A program made the position numbers and the translations under genes. From Cypionkella sp. (lineage in GTDB: Bacteria; Pseudomonadota; Alphaproteobacteria; Rhodobacterales; Rhodobacteraceae): a stretch of 64,000 bases of DNA. Each line of letters opens with the position of its first letter. The first letter of the stretch is position 1. The notes under the pieces were generated by a model that searched no databases, had not been told where the DNA came from, and saw only the letters and a program-made list of their open reading frames with translations. Positions 37,231 to 45,919 of the stretch are shown here, piece by piece. The stretch lies in assembly GCF_028290025.1 (NCBI RefSeq), contig NZ_JAQGKQ010000088.1, forward strand, positions 124,001 to 188,000, written 5' to 3'.

Positions 37231-38052
37231 ATGAACGCGCCCACACCTTTCGTCTTGAATGACGCCCGGTTAAACCAAGCCCCATTGGAACAGGTGTGGG
37301 CGCGGCTTGATCTGGTGATGGACCCCGAACTTGATGAGCCCGTCACCGATATGGGTTTCATCGAGGCGGTGTCGATCACCAGCCCCCCCGACCAAAACAC
37401 CAGCACGGTGCATGTCAGCTTTCGGTTGCCAACCTATTGGTGCTCGCCAAATTTCGCCTTCCTGATGGCCGAAGGCATCAAGCGCCAGATCGAAACCCTG
37501 CCTTGGGTCAATCAAGCAGTGGTGACGCTGCAAGACCACATGGCCGCCGAGGAAATGAACGCCGCGATCAACGCCGGGGCCAGTTTTGGTTCGGTCTTTG
37601 CCGAACTCCACCCCGATGAAGACCTTGGCGCACTGCGGGAAAAATTCGACATCAAAGCCTTCCAGCGCCGTCAAGAAGTGGTGATCAAAGCCATGCTCAC
37701 CATGGGCTTTCTGACCGCTGAAATCCTGACCATGCCGCGCGCTCTGGTTGAAATCTCCGAATTTACCGACCCCGAAACCATCCGCCAGAAAGCCCGCTAT
37801 CTGGCGATCCTTGACGAAAAACACCTCGCCCCCAGCCCGCGCGATCTGGCGTTCCCGACTTATCAGGGCGCACAGATTGACGATTATGCCACCTATATGG
37901 GCCTGCTCCGCTCGGTCAGGATCAATATGGAATTCTCCGGCTCACTATGCCGGGGACTGAAACGCAGTCGCTACCAAGAGGCCGATCTTTCCGGCGATGT
38001 GCCCGTTCTGGTCGATTTTACCACCCGCACCCCGACACACGCCTGCCGCTGA
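37231..38052 (+). CDS. DUF59/MIP18-like iron-sulfur assembly protein
   Basis: 273 residues. The N-terminal MIP18 domain shows VMDPELDEPVTDMGFIEAV and the cysteine in PTYWCSPNFAFLMAEG, typical of iron-sulfur cluster assembly proteins; a helical extension follows. It is a conserved member of propane/acetone monooxygenase clusters and is presumed to help metal centre assembly of the reductase or hydroxylase. That role is inferred. Confidence 0.87.
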   Translation: MNAPTPFVLNDARLNQAPLEQVWARLDLVMDPELDEPVTDMGFIEAVSITSPPDQNTSTVHVSFRLPTYWCSPNFAFLMAEGIKRQIETLPWVNQAVVTLQDHMAAEEMNAAINAGASFGSVFAELHPDEDLGALREKFDIKAFQRRQEVVIKAMLTMGFLTAEILTMPRALVEISEFTDPETIRQKARYLAILDEKHLAPSPRDLAFPTYQGAQIDDYATYMGLLRSVRINMEFSGSLCRGLKRSRYQEADLSGDVPVLVDFTTRTPTHACR

Positions 38053-38103
38053 CAGGCGATCCCAAAAACACTGCAAAATCCGGCTTAGGCCGAAGGAGGA
38101 ACT

Positions 38104-39735
38104 ATGCCCAAGATCATGATCCACGGTAACGACGCCCGCCGCGCTTTGGCGCATGGGGTGCAGAAACTGTCGGCGGCGGTTGAAGCCACACTCGGCCCGA
38201 TGGGCATGAACGCGATGATCGACCGCCCGATGGGCACGCCGCTGATCAGCCGCGACGGCGTGTCGATTGCTTCGGAAATCGAGCTGTTCGACCGTTTTGA
38301 AAACATGGGCGCGCAGGTGGTGCGCGAGGTTTCGATGCAGACCAATGACGTGGCGGGCGACGGCACCACCACTTCGATCGTGCTGGCCAATGGGATGATC
38401 CAATCCGGCGTGGTGCTGATCGACAAGGGCGCAAAGCCAGTTGATCTCTGCCGTGGCATCGCGATGGCGGTTGAGGCCACCACCCACGCTTTGCGCGCCG
38501 CCGCCAAGCCGGTGAAAGATCACGCGGTGCTGTCGGCGGTTGCCAAAATCTCGGCCTCCAGCACCGAATTGGGCGAACTCGTTGCCGAAGCCTTCCGCCG
38601 CGTTGGCGCGCAGGGGGTGATTTCCACCGAATACGGCACGGGAAACACCTCGACCCTGCAAGTGGTTGATGGCATGGCGTTTGATCGCGGCTATATCTCG
38701 CATCACATGGTCACCGATCTCGATGCGATGCGCGCCGTGGTGCTGAACCCCTATATCGTGCTGACCGATATCAAGATGAAAACCGCCAGCCAGCTCGACG
38801 CGGCCAAGGCGATTGCCGCTGAGGATGGCCGCCCCTTGGTGATCATCTCGGAAGAAACCTCGCCCGAGGTGCTGCTGACCCTGCTGGGCAAAGACGGCCC
38901 CGGCAAATTCCTTGTGGTGCATCCGCCGGAATTTGGCCACTGGCGCCGCAACATGATGGAGGATCTGGCGATCCTGACCGGCGGCAAGGTGCTGGCGCGC
39001 GATCTGGGTGACAGTCTGGAAAACATTACCCGTCTGGATATGGGCAGCGCCGAGCGGGTAGAGGCCACCAATTCCGACACCATGATCATTCGCGGCAATG
39101 GCGCCCCGCAAGCCATCGCTGCCCGCCGCGCCCAAGTGCAACGGCTGTACGAAGTCGCCCCGCCCAATATCGACAAAGACAAGCTGCAAGAACGCCTCGC
39201 CAAACTCTGCGGTGGCACCGCCACAATCTTCGCGGGCGGCGTGACGCCAGTGGAGCAAAAACGCACCATCCAACTGATCGAAGATTCGCTGAACGCAGTT
39301 CGCGCCGCCTCAGACGAAGGCGTCTTGGTCGGCGGCGGCGTGGCGCTGGCGCGGATTGCGCCCTCGCTCGCCGAACTTGCGCTGGCCGAGCAGGGCGATG
39401 TGCGCCGCGGCATCGAATTGGTGCAATCGGTGCTGACCCTGCCGCTCGCCCGTATAGCGTTCAACGCAGGTGCCGAACCCAATGATGTGGTGCGCAAGGT
39501 CTGCGCGCTGCACGGCGATCACGGCTATAACGCCGCCTCTGGCGCTTACGAAGATCTGATGAAATCCGGCGTGATCGATCCGGTGCGTGTGACCTATTCG
39601 GCGCTAATGAACGCCGCCTCCGTCGCCACGCTGATCCTGACCACCGAAACCCTGATCGCCGATCTGGCCGAGGATGAAGACCCGACCGCAGGCGCTGCCT
39701 TGGGTGGCGGTGCCGAAAAGTTGGGCCGTAAGTGA
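38104..39735 (+). CDS. Monooxygenase-dedicated chaperonin (GroEL paralogue, MimG type)
   Basis: 543 residues with the ATPase motif VAGDGTTTSI, GPMGMNAMID (in place of GPKGRNVVL) and the apical and equatorial domains intact. It is a divergent GroEL: the C-terminus ends in GGGAEKLGRK with no GGM repeats, and no groES accompanies it. In Mycobacterium a GroEL-like MimG is needed for folding of MimA; the same job is likely here. AGGAGG-like AAGGAGG precedes the ATG. Confidence 0.92.
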   Translation: MPKIMIHGNDARRALAHGVQKLSAAVEATLGPMGMNAMIDRPMGTPLISRDGVSIASEIELFDRFENMGAQVVREVSMQTNDVAGDGTTTSIVLANGMIQSGVVLIDKGAKPVDLCRGIAMAVEATTHALRAAAKPVKDHAVLSAVAKISASSTELGELVAEAFRRVGAQGVISTEYGTGNTSTLQVVDGMAFDRGYISHHMVTDLDAMRAVVLNPYIVLTDIKMKTASQLDAAKAIAAEDGRPLVIISEETSPEVLLTLLGKDGPGKFLVVHPPEFGHWRRNMMEDLAILTGGKVLARDLGDSLENITRLDMGSAERVEATNSDTMIIRGNGAPQAIAARRAQVQRLYEVAPPNIDKDKLQERLAKLCGGTATIFAGGVTPVEQKRTIQLIEDSLNAVRAASDEGVLVGGGVALARIAPSLAELALAEQGDVRRGIELVQSVLTLPLARIAFNAGAEPNDVVRKVCALHGDHGYNAASGAYEDLMKSGVIDPVRVTYSALMNAASVATLILTTETLIADLAEDEDPTAGAALGGGAEKLGRK

Positions 39736-39770
39736 TTGGTTGACCATCAAAATCAGGAAAGGGCTGCGCC

Positions 39771-40814
39771 ATGAAAGCCGCAAGACTATACGAATACGAC
39801 CCCGCGATGAACGTGCAACTGAAGATCGAAACCGTCAAAGCCCCCACCATCATGGGGCCCACGGATGTGATCGTCAAAGTCGGCGCTGCCGGCCTCTGCC
39901 GCACCGATCTGCACATCATCGAAGGCGTGTGGAAAGACATCATGGATCAGGGCGGCAACCTGCTGCCCTATATCATGGGGCATGAGAACGCCGGTTGGGT
40001 CGAGGATGTCGGCTCCGGCGTCACCTCAGTCAAACCCGGCGATACCGTGATCTGCCACCCGCACCGCACCTGTGGCATTTGCCTGTCCTGCCGCTATGGC
40101 GACGATATGCACTGCGAACATAGCCTGTTTCCGGGGCTGGGTCTGGACGGCGGCTTTGCCGAATACTTCCTGACCTCGGAACGCAGCCTGATCAAGCTAA
40201 ACCCCAACATCACACCCTTGGACGTAGCGCCAATGGCCGATGCCGGGATCACCGCCTACCGCGCCGCGAAAAAAGCCGCGAAAGCCCTGCGCCCCGGTGC
40301 CTATTGCGTGATCGTCGGAGTAGGAGGCCTCGGCCATATCGCCCTGCAATGCCTGCATGAAATCTCTGGCTGCCGCATCATCGCGGTCGACCGTGAACCC
40401 GCCGCCCGCCAGCTCTGCAAAGACCTCGGCGCGGATTTTGTGCTGGATGGCGGCCCGAATATTGTCGAGGAAATCAAGCAAATCACCGGCGGCGGCGCGC
40501 AGGTGGTGATGGATTTTGTCGGCGAACTCGGCGTCGAAAACCTATGCTGGAAGATGGTCCGCCCCGGTGGTGAATTGATCATGATCGGCTACGGCGGCAA
40601 GATCGAGGTCCCCACCGCGCATCTGGTGATCAACGAGATCAACATCGGCGGCAGCTTGGTCGGCAACTACACCGAACTGGTAGAGCTGATGGAGCTGAAC
40701 GCCGACGGCAAGGTCAAGATGCACTACGCCGAATACAGCCTGGATAACATCAACCAAGCCCTCGATGATTTCAAACACCGCCGCTTCGCGGGCCGTGGGG
40801 TGATCGTGCCATAG
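39771..40814 (+). CDS. Zinc-dependent alcohol dehydrogenase of the monooxygenase operon
   Basis: 347 residues of the MDR family. Catalytic zinc ligands are Cys43 (GLCRTDLH) and His71-Glu72 (GHENAG). The structural zinc cysteines are 101, 104, 107 and 115. The Rossmann loop VGVGGLGH and the Asp in AVDREPAA point to NAD. It would oxidise the alcohol formed by the monooxygenase (for example 2-propanol or acetol), which is inference. It is the last gene of the core operon. Confidence 0.93.
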   Translation: MKAARLYEYDPAMNVQLKIETVKAPTIMGPTDVIVKVGAAGLCRTDLHIIEGVWKDIMDQGGNLLPYIMGHENAGWVEDVGSGVTSVKPGDTVICHPHRTCGICLSCRYGDDMHCEHSLFPGLGLDGGFAEYFLTSERSLIKLNPNITPLDVAPMADAGITAYRAAKKAAKALRPGAYCVIVGVGGLGHIALQCLHEISGCRIIAVDREPAARQLCKDLGADFVLDGGPNIVEEIKQITGGGAQVVMDFVGELGVENLCWKMVRPGGELIMIGYGGKIEVPTAHLVINEINIGGSLVGNYTELVELMELNADGKVKMHYAEYSLDNINQALDDFKHRRFAGRGVIVP

Positions 40815-41020
40815 CGTAAAACGCCGCCAACCGCAGCACATCCCAGGGCGGCCGTCGCAACTCGCGGCCGCGCATGTGCACAAACACGGCGCATCAAGAG
40901 CGGGCCGTTTGAACGAAACCGGGGAGGGCAATCTTGCCCAGCGCTGGCATTTTCCCGGTTCCTGCAACGGCCAGCGGATAAGAAGAACAGCCAGAAATCT
41001 GGCAAGAGGGAGAGAGTGAA

Positions 41021-41515
41021 GTGGATATCATAACAACATTGGCGGTCTCTATTGGCCTATTGGGGGCGGTGGCGACCTATCTGTTCCTGACCATCGGCAC
41101 CATCCAGATTTGGGTGGGATTCATTGGTTGGGCAAGTTTTTACCATTGCGGCGGCGGCGTCGTGGGTTTGCGCAAATCTGTCTGCGCCAATCTTTGGGGC
41201 GTGGTGATGGCATATGTCGCGTTGCTGTTGATCACCCAAGTCAACTCTGGCTTGCCCGGCGTGCTCTGGCCATCGCTGGTGGTTGGGGTGACGGCAGGTA
41301 TTCTTGTGATGGGGGCGAAGATTGAGGCCCTAAACATCATTCCCGCCACCGTCTACGGCTATGCCTCGACCGCAGGTTATGGCTTGTTGTCGGGCGCGTC
41401 GCTGACCACGCTGACGGCGGCCAATCCACTGATTTGCGTCGCGGTTTCCCTGGTGATTGGCGGCCTACTCGGGCTGGTGTCTGAACGCTTCGCCGCTATG
41501 ATGAAATCTTCCTGA
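41021..41515 (+). CDS. DUF1097 inner-membrane protein
   Basis: 164 residues from a GTG start with GGGAGAGAG upstream. Four to five hydrophobic spans are visible. WVGFIGWASFYHCGG and the repeated small-residue spans fit DUF1097 (YcdZ-like) proteins of unknown function. It lies 206 bp past the dehydrogenase and before a strong dyad, so it may be the final gene of the locus; transport of a small substrate is conceivable but unproven. Confidence 0.8.
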   Translation: MDIITTLAVSIGLLGAVATYLFLTIGTIQIWVGFIGWASFYHCGGGVVGLRKSVCANLWGVVMAYVALLLITQVNSGLPGVLWPSLVVGVTAGILVMGAKIEALNIIPATVYGYASTAGYGLLSGASLTTLTAANPLICVAVSLVIGGLLGLVSERFAAMMKSS

Positions 41516-41545
41516 CACATAGGCATCAAAGGTTTAAGCCACCGC

Positions 41546-41584
41546 GGGGGTAAGTAGGTTGGTGTGACCAATCTGTTTACCCCC
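41546..41584 (+). terminator. Long interrupted dyad after the monooxygenase locus
   Basis: GGGGGTAA (41546-41553) pairs with TTACCCCC (41577-41584), and TTGG (41559-41562) with CCAA (41568-41571) inside, all with symmetric 5-nt internal loops. No U-run follows. It could be a terminator-like end or the binding site or end of a mobile element. Confidence 0.5.
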
Positions 41585-41675
41585 TCTCAGTCAACACCCG
41601 GCGTCGCGGAGCAACAGCAATGTAAAAACTGATCCACGCTATGACGGGAAGGTGCGGACAAAAAGTTTGACTTGT

Positions 41676-42988
41676 TTACGTAGTAAGGCCAAGGCTTTTA
41701 CGGTATTCGATAGGGCTCCGGCCGCCAAGAGACATCTTGATACGTGTTTCGTTATACCAGCGGATGTAGCCATCAACCTCATTGATGAACTGTTCAGCCG
41801 TGAAGCCCGCCAATCCCGAGGATAGAAAAACTCCGTCTTCAGGCGCCCGAAGAAGCCTTCGCAAGCCGCATTGTCTTGCGAACAGGCCTTTCTTGACATG
41901 GAGCGGACGAGCTTTGCTTCACTGACCCTTTTAAGCCAGCCTGGCCAGCGATAATGGGCTCCGCGGTCGCTAAGGATAATGGGCTGCTCGCCGCTGTTCA
42001 CGATCGTCTCGATCGCCGCATCGAGCATCGTGTTTACTAAATCGGCATCAGGTTTGGACCCTATTGCCCAGCTGATGACGAGGCCGTCGAAGCAGTCGAT
42101 GATGGGCGAAAGATAAACTTTACCCGCTCGGATGTGGAATTCGGTGATGTCGGTCAGCCATTTCTCATTCGGAGCGGTAGCCTGGAACTCTCGATTGATG
42201 ATATTCTCAGGCGCCGGACTAACCTCGCCGAGGTATGAGCTGTAACGCCGCCGTTTCGGCTTTGAGATGACCAATGCCTCTTGCTTCATCAGGCGCTGCA
42301 CAACATTTTCCGAGATTGAGATAGATTGCCGTGTCAGAGAGGCTCTCAGCCGACGGTAGCCGTAACGGCAATGGTTTCTTGCGAAGATGTCCGCCATGGC
42401 GCGCCGAACGGCAAGATACTTGTCTTCTAGGGCGATACGGGCGCGGTGGTAAAAGTATGAGCTGCAAGCGAGGCGTAACCGGGCCAGTAGCTCCGAGACC
42501 TTATGAAGATTTTTCAGGGCGTCGATCAGCATGGTCTTTTCCCGATTGCTCAGGGACTGCAGATCGGCGCCAAGATCCTTTTTTATCAGTTCATTCGCCT
42601 TCTTCAGCAGATCATGCTCGATCTGAAGCTGGCGGATGTCGCGCTGCAGGGTTTCGAGCTGGCTCTCCAATTTTTCGCGCTCTGGCGCAGATACTGAAGG
42701 AGCAGTGTTCTTGCGTTTCATGGTGGCAGGAGCCTCCGGGCTAAGTAACTGATTTTTCCAGTTATACAGCGTTGGCCTGCTGACCCCGAACTTTTCGGCC
42801 AAAGTCGGTGCACTTTCTCGGCGACTATAGAGTCCGACCACTCCGGCCTGCTTCACAGCGTCAGAGTATGTTCCACGGCCACGGGCACCGACCGTAACCG
42901 TTTGGTTTCGCGAAAAGCGTCGCGCACCCAGGCCGTCAACGTTGCCCGGCCAGGGAAGCCTATGGCCCGCATCGTCCACGAAATGCAA
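41676..42988 (-). pseudogene. IS3-family transposase OrfB with frameshift
   Basis: The frame carries a zipper (EREKLESQLETLQRDIRQL), HTH_21, and the DDE core: WLTDITEF, IILSDRGAHYR and the Glu in NAACEGFFGRLKTEFF. After FYPRDW the correct continuation (GFTAEQFINEVDGYIRWYN, ending EYRKSLGLTT) lies in another frame, so one base is missing near 41,825. Without the shift the frame runs on to 41,639, beyond the left inverted repeat. Probably inactive. Confidence 0.85.
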
Positions 42989-43215
42989 CGACCATGAGCG
43001 GCAAAGTGCTGCAACGAGATCTGCTTTTGTGCTTCAGAGAATTTAGGGGGCCGTGGCGCAAATCCTGACCGCAAATCCTGCCGACACTCATATTCACGGC
43101 AGCAGCCCTTCAGAGCGTTCTTACTGGGGTAACCCAGCTGGTAAATCGTGCCCGCGCGCTTGCCGAGCTTTATATACAACTCCACTGCGCGCATGCGCTC
43201 TTCGTAGGAATACAT
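42853..43215 (-). CDS. IS3-family transposase OrfA
   Basis: 120 residues, MYSYEERMRAVELYIKLGK start, with an HTH motif (GTIYQLGYPSKNALKGC) and CREYECRQDLR. It overlaps the beginning of the orfB frame, as required for programmed frameshifting to a fused transposase. Confidence 0.85.
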   Translation of the reverse strand: MYSYEERMRAVELYIKLGKRAGTIYQLGYPSKNALKGCCREYECRQDLRSGFAPRPPKFSEAQKQISLQHFAAHGRCISWTMRAIGFPGRATLTAWVRDAFRETKRLRSVPVAVEHTLTL

Positions 43216-43478
43216 GAACTATCTCCCAGATAGTCTAACTTTTCGTCAGCACCCCCACGGGGGGTTAGTTTTGCGCGCCATTTGACAGATGTCAACGTCC
43301 ACCAGCTTCAGAACGTCTCTTGGCTTGCCAAATGAATCTGCGCGCAATGCCTTCATTTTTCTCACTGGACTTCCTCTCGACTCGCTCACTAACTGGTTTA
43401 CTAGATACTCGCCAAATAGGTATTGTGCAATCGAGCGTTAAGGTCCATGTTAGCCGCCTGCTGATTTCAGGAGCTCGC

Positions 43479-44450
43479 ATGCAACGCGCCACACATTCTC
43501 AATTTGGATCGCCCCAAGATGTTCTTTCCAGCGAAGAAGCTGACACGCCAACACCTAGCCAGGGTCAAGTTCTGGTCAGGATGGTTCTGTCGCCCGTGCA
43601 CAACCACGACCTAATGATCATCGCCGGTCAATATGGATCAATGCCGGATTTGCCTGCATTTCCAGGTACCGAGGCCGTTGGCGTGGTTGAGGCTCTGGGC
43701 GAAGGCGTCGATAACCTTGTGGTCGGGCAGAGGGTCGCCGGTGGCGCCAGCCAGACCTGGGCGACGTTTTATCTTGCCGATGCAGCTGGGCTGGTGCCGG
43801 TACCGGACTGTGTCAGTGACGAAACGGCCTGCCAGCTGATTGCTATGCCGTTGAGTGCCAAGGTATTGCTCGACACGCTGGATGTGAAGCCGGGCGACTG
43901 GATAGTCCAGAACGCCGCCAACGGTCTCGTCGGCAAGCTCGTCGCGCGCTTTGGCGCCGAACGCGGCATCAAAGTGCTTGGGCTAGTGCGTCGCAAGGAA
44001 GCAGTGGCGGAGCTGAGAGCGCTCGGGATCGACAAGGTTATAGCGACTGACGTTGAGGGATGGGCAGACAAGGCCAAAGAGCTAACCGGTGGCGCGCCGG
44101 TACTTCGCGCAGTAGACTCGCTGGGTGGCGACGGTGCTGCTCAGGTGCTCAAGGTTGCGAGCAATGATGCGGTCTTGGTGAGTTTCGGCGCAATGACGGA
44201 GCAGCCGCTCAAGATTGCAGCGCAGGATCTGCTGTTCCGCGGCATCACGGTCAAGGGCTTTTGGGGCGCCAAGCCTCACGTAACGCCGGAGCGCATCGGC
44301 CAATTCATTGGCGAACTCCTTCAGGCGGCGGCTGCGCAGAAGCTTATTTTTCCTATTGAGGCGGCTTATGACATCGAGCACGTGGCAGAAGCGGCCCGGG
44401 CAAGCGCGGAACCCGGTCGCAAGGGGAAGGTGGCCATTCGCGGCGCGTGA
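43479..44450 (+). CDS. Zinc-independent quinone oxidoreductase / enoyl reductase-like (MDR family)
   Basis: 323 residues from MQRATHSQFG, with AGGAG 4-6 nt upstream. MDR fold: SPVHNHDLMIIAGQYG, FPGTEAVGVVEALGEGV, and the NADPH loop QNAANGLVGKLV. The zinc-binding cysteines are absent, so it is of the QOR/MECR-like type. It heads a patch of redox genes with a MarR regulator just downstream, so detoxification of a quinone or enone is likely. Confidence 0.87.
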   Translation: MQRATHSQFGSPQDVLSSEEADTPTPSQGQVLVRMVLSPVHNHDLMIIAGQYGSMPDLPAFPGTEAVGVVEALGEGVDNLVVGQRVAGGASQTWATFYLADAAGLVPVPDCVSDETACQLIAMPLSAKVLLDTLDVKPGDWIVQNAANGLVGKLVARFGAERGIKVLGLVRRKEAVAELRALGIDKVIATDVEGWADKAKELTGGAPVLRAVDSLGGDGAAQVLKVASNDAVLVSFGAMTEQPLKIAAQDLLFRGITVKGFWGAKPHVTPERIGQFIGELLQAAAAQKLIFPIEAAYDIEHVAEAARASAEPGRKGKVAIRGA

Positions 44451-44633
44451 TTGATTCTATCTAGGACAAGCGCCTGCAGCTTGTCCCAGCCTACATCTCC
44501 ACTTGGGCCTGAGACATGCATTTTTCGAATGGCTCACTATCGCTAGGGTCTGCTTGACGCGAAGTTTCCTCTCTAGTAACTTGCTCACGAGACAATTGCC
44601 AACGAGTTATGCCACAATGGCAATAAGGACTCC

Positions 44634-45074
44634 ATGCCGAACAAAATCATCAGTGCCCATCGCTTGGCTACGCAGTTGCCCTTCGCCATTTATGGCGTCG
44701 CAGGTCGGGTAGCGCGTATGCACAAACCTTTCCTCGACCCGCTCGGGCTCACTTTTCCACAATATCTTGTCATGCTTGAGCTTTATGCCGGAACCCCTCG
44801 TTATGTGGGCGACCTGGGGACAAGCCTTGGTATGGATACCGGCACGATTACGCCACTCCTCAAGCGTCTCGAAGTCTGCGGCATGATCAGCCGCCTTCGA
44901 GATCCAAGTGATGAGCGCCGGGTCATCATCAATCTGACGCCGACCGGCGAGGCGATCAAAGAGGAGGTTTGGAACGTTGCAGGCCAGATCAAAAGCGCAT
45001 GCAAGATGGATGAGGCCGGTATGGCTTCGCTACGCGACACGCTGAACGACTTCGCTCGGCCTGCCGTAGATTAA
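44634..45074 (+). CDS. MarR-family transcriptional regulator
   Basis: 146 residues. A winged helix is seen in LTFPQYLVMLEL, GTSLGMDTGTITPLLKRLE and the wing DPSDERRVIINLT. It resembles OhrR in layout, but the N-terminal peroxide-sensing cysteine is not present (QLPFAIYGVAG); Cys is found only later. It probably senses a ligand and represses the flanking reductase and efflux genes. Confidence 0.92.
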   Translation: MPNKIISAHRLATQLPFAIYGVAGRVARMHKPFLDPLGLTFPQYLVMLELYAGTPRYVGDLGTSLGMDTGTITPLLKRLEVCGMISRLRDPSDERRVIINLTPTGEAIKEEVWNVAGQIKSACKMDEAGMASLRDTLNDFARPAVD

Positions 45075-45092
45075 TTAACAAGGAATATACTC

Positions 45093-45827
45093 ATGAAAAT
45101 CGGCATTGTTGGCGCCGGCAACATCGGCGCGCTTTTGGCACGCAAATTTGCGGCAGCAGGCCACTCGGTCAAGCTCTCCAATTCTCGCGGACCTGACAGC
45201 TTGGCTGACGCCGTACGAGGCACAAGCGTCCGGGCAGTGTCGAACGAAGATGCGCCCAAAGATGTGGACGTGGTGATCCTTTCAGTGCCCTTCGCCAAGA
45301 ACCCGGATGTTGCAAAGCTTCTGGCCAATGCGCCGAGCGATGCTATCGTGGTCGATACGTCGAACTATTATCCCGCACGTGATGGCACCATCGCCGAGGT
45401 TGATGCTGGCAAACCCGAAACTGTTTGGGTCAGCGAGCAGGTTGAACGCCCCCTGGTGAAGGCGTGGAACGCCATTCTGTCACAGACCCTGGCTGAAGCC
45501 GGCACGGCAACGGGCACTGCCAACCGCATCGCCATACCGATCGCCGGTGACGATGCCGCTGCCAAGAAAGCGGTTGCAGAGTTGATGGACATCTCCGGGT
45601 TTGACACTGTGGACGCCGGCACCCTTGCTGAATCCTGGCGCTTCCAGCCCGGTACCCCTGCTTATTGCACAGAGTTGACCACCGAGGAGCTTGCGCTTGC
45701 TCTAGCCGATGCCAGCAAGGACCAGGCTCCCAAGAACCGCGATGCCATCATGCAGGCTATCGCAAGCGGGAAAGTCGAATTCACGCGGCATGGCTTGGCT
45801 TCGAACAACAGAGTCATGTCTGCCTGA
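45093..45827 (+). CDS. NAD(P)-binding F420-type oxidoreductase
   Basis: 244 residues. The N-terminal Rossmann motif GIVGAGNIG (residues 4-12) and KLSNSRGPDSL fit the NADPH-dependent F420 reductase/ProC-like family (F420_oxidored). VVILSVPFAKNPDV and the VVDTSNYY strand follow. Actual cofactor and substrate are unknown; many relatives in proteobacteria work without F420. AAGGAA precedes the ATG, 18 nt after the MarR gene. Confidence 0.87.
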   Translation: MKIGIVGAGNIGALLARKFAAAGHSVKLSNSRGPDSLADAVRGTSVRAVSNEDAPKDVDVVILSVPFAKNPDVAKLLANAPSDAIVVDTSNYYPARDGTIAEVDAGKPETVWVSEQVERPLVKAWNAILSQTLAEAGTATGTANRIAIPIAGDDAAAKKAVAELMDISGFDTVDAGTLAESWRFQPGTPAYCTELTTEELALALADASKDQAPKNRDAIMQAIASGKVEFTRHGLASNNRVMSA

Positions 45828-45919
45828 TCCACACTTGCCAGCCGCAAGAGTTGCGGCTGGCATCACTTTACATCCAAACACACTCGAAAAACTTGTGTGC
45901 TATTTACTAGGAAACTGAT

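Larger units (their letters stand above)
41651..43253 (-). mobile_element. IS3-family element (second copy, different subgroup)
   Basis: Ends are imperfect inverted repeats of the form GGTGC-GAC-AAAAGTT-GACT: left from 41,651, right ending at 43,253. No target duplication is visible at these limits. It contains orfA and a frameshifted orfB, both minus strand. It separates the monooxygenase locus from the redox gene patch. Confidence 0.82.

Noticed and set aside
37945-39273. 442-codon open frame on the minus strand
   Set aside because: Antisense to the GroEL paralogue; composition is Gly/His/Arg-rich and no family is recognisable.
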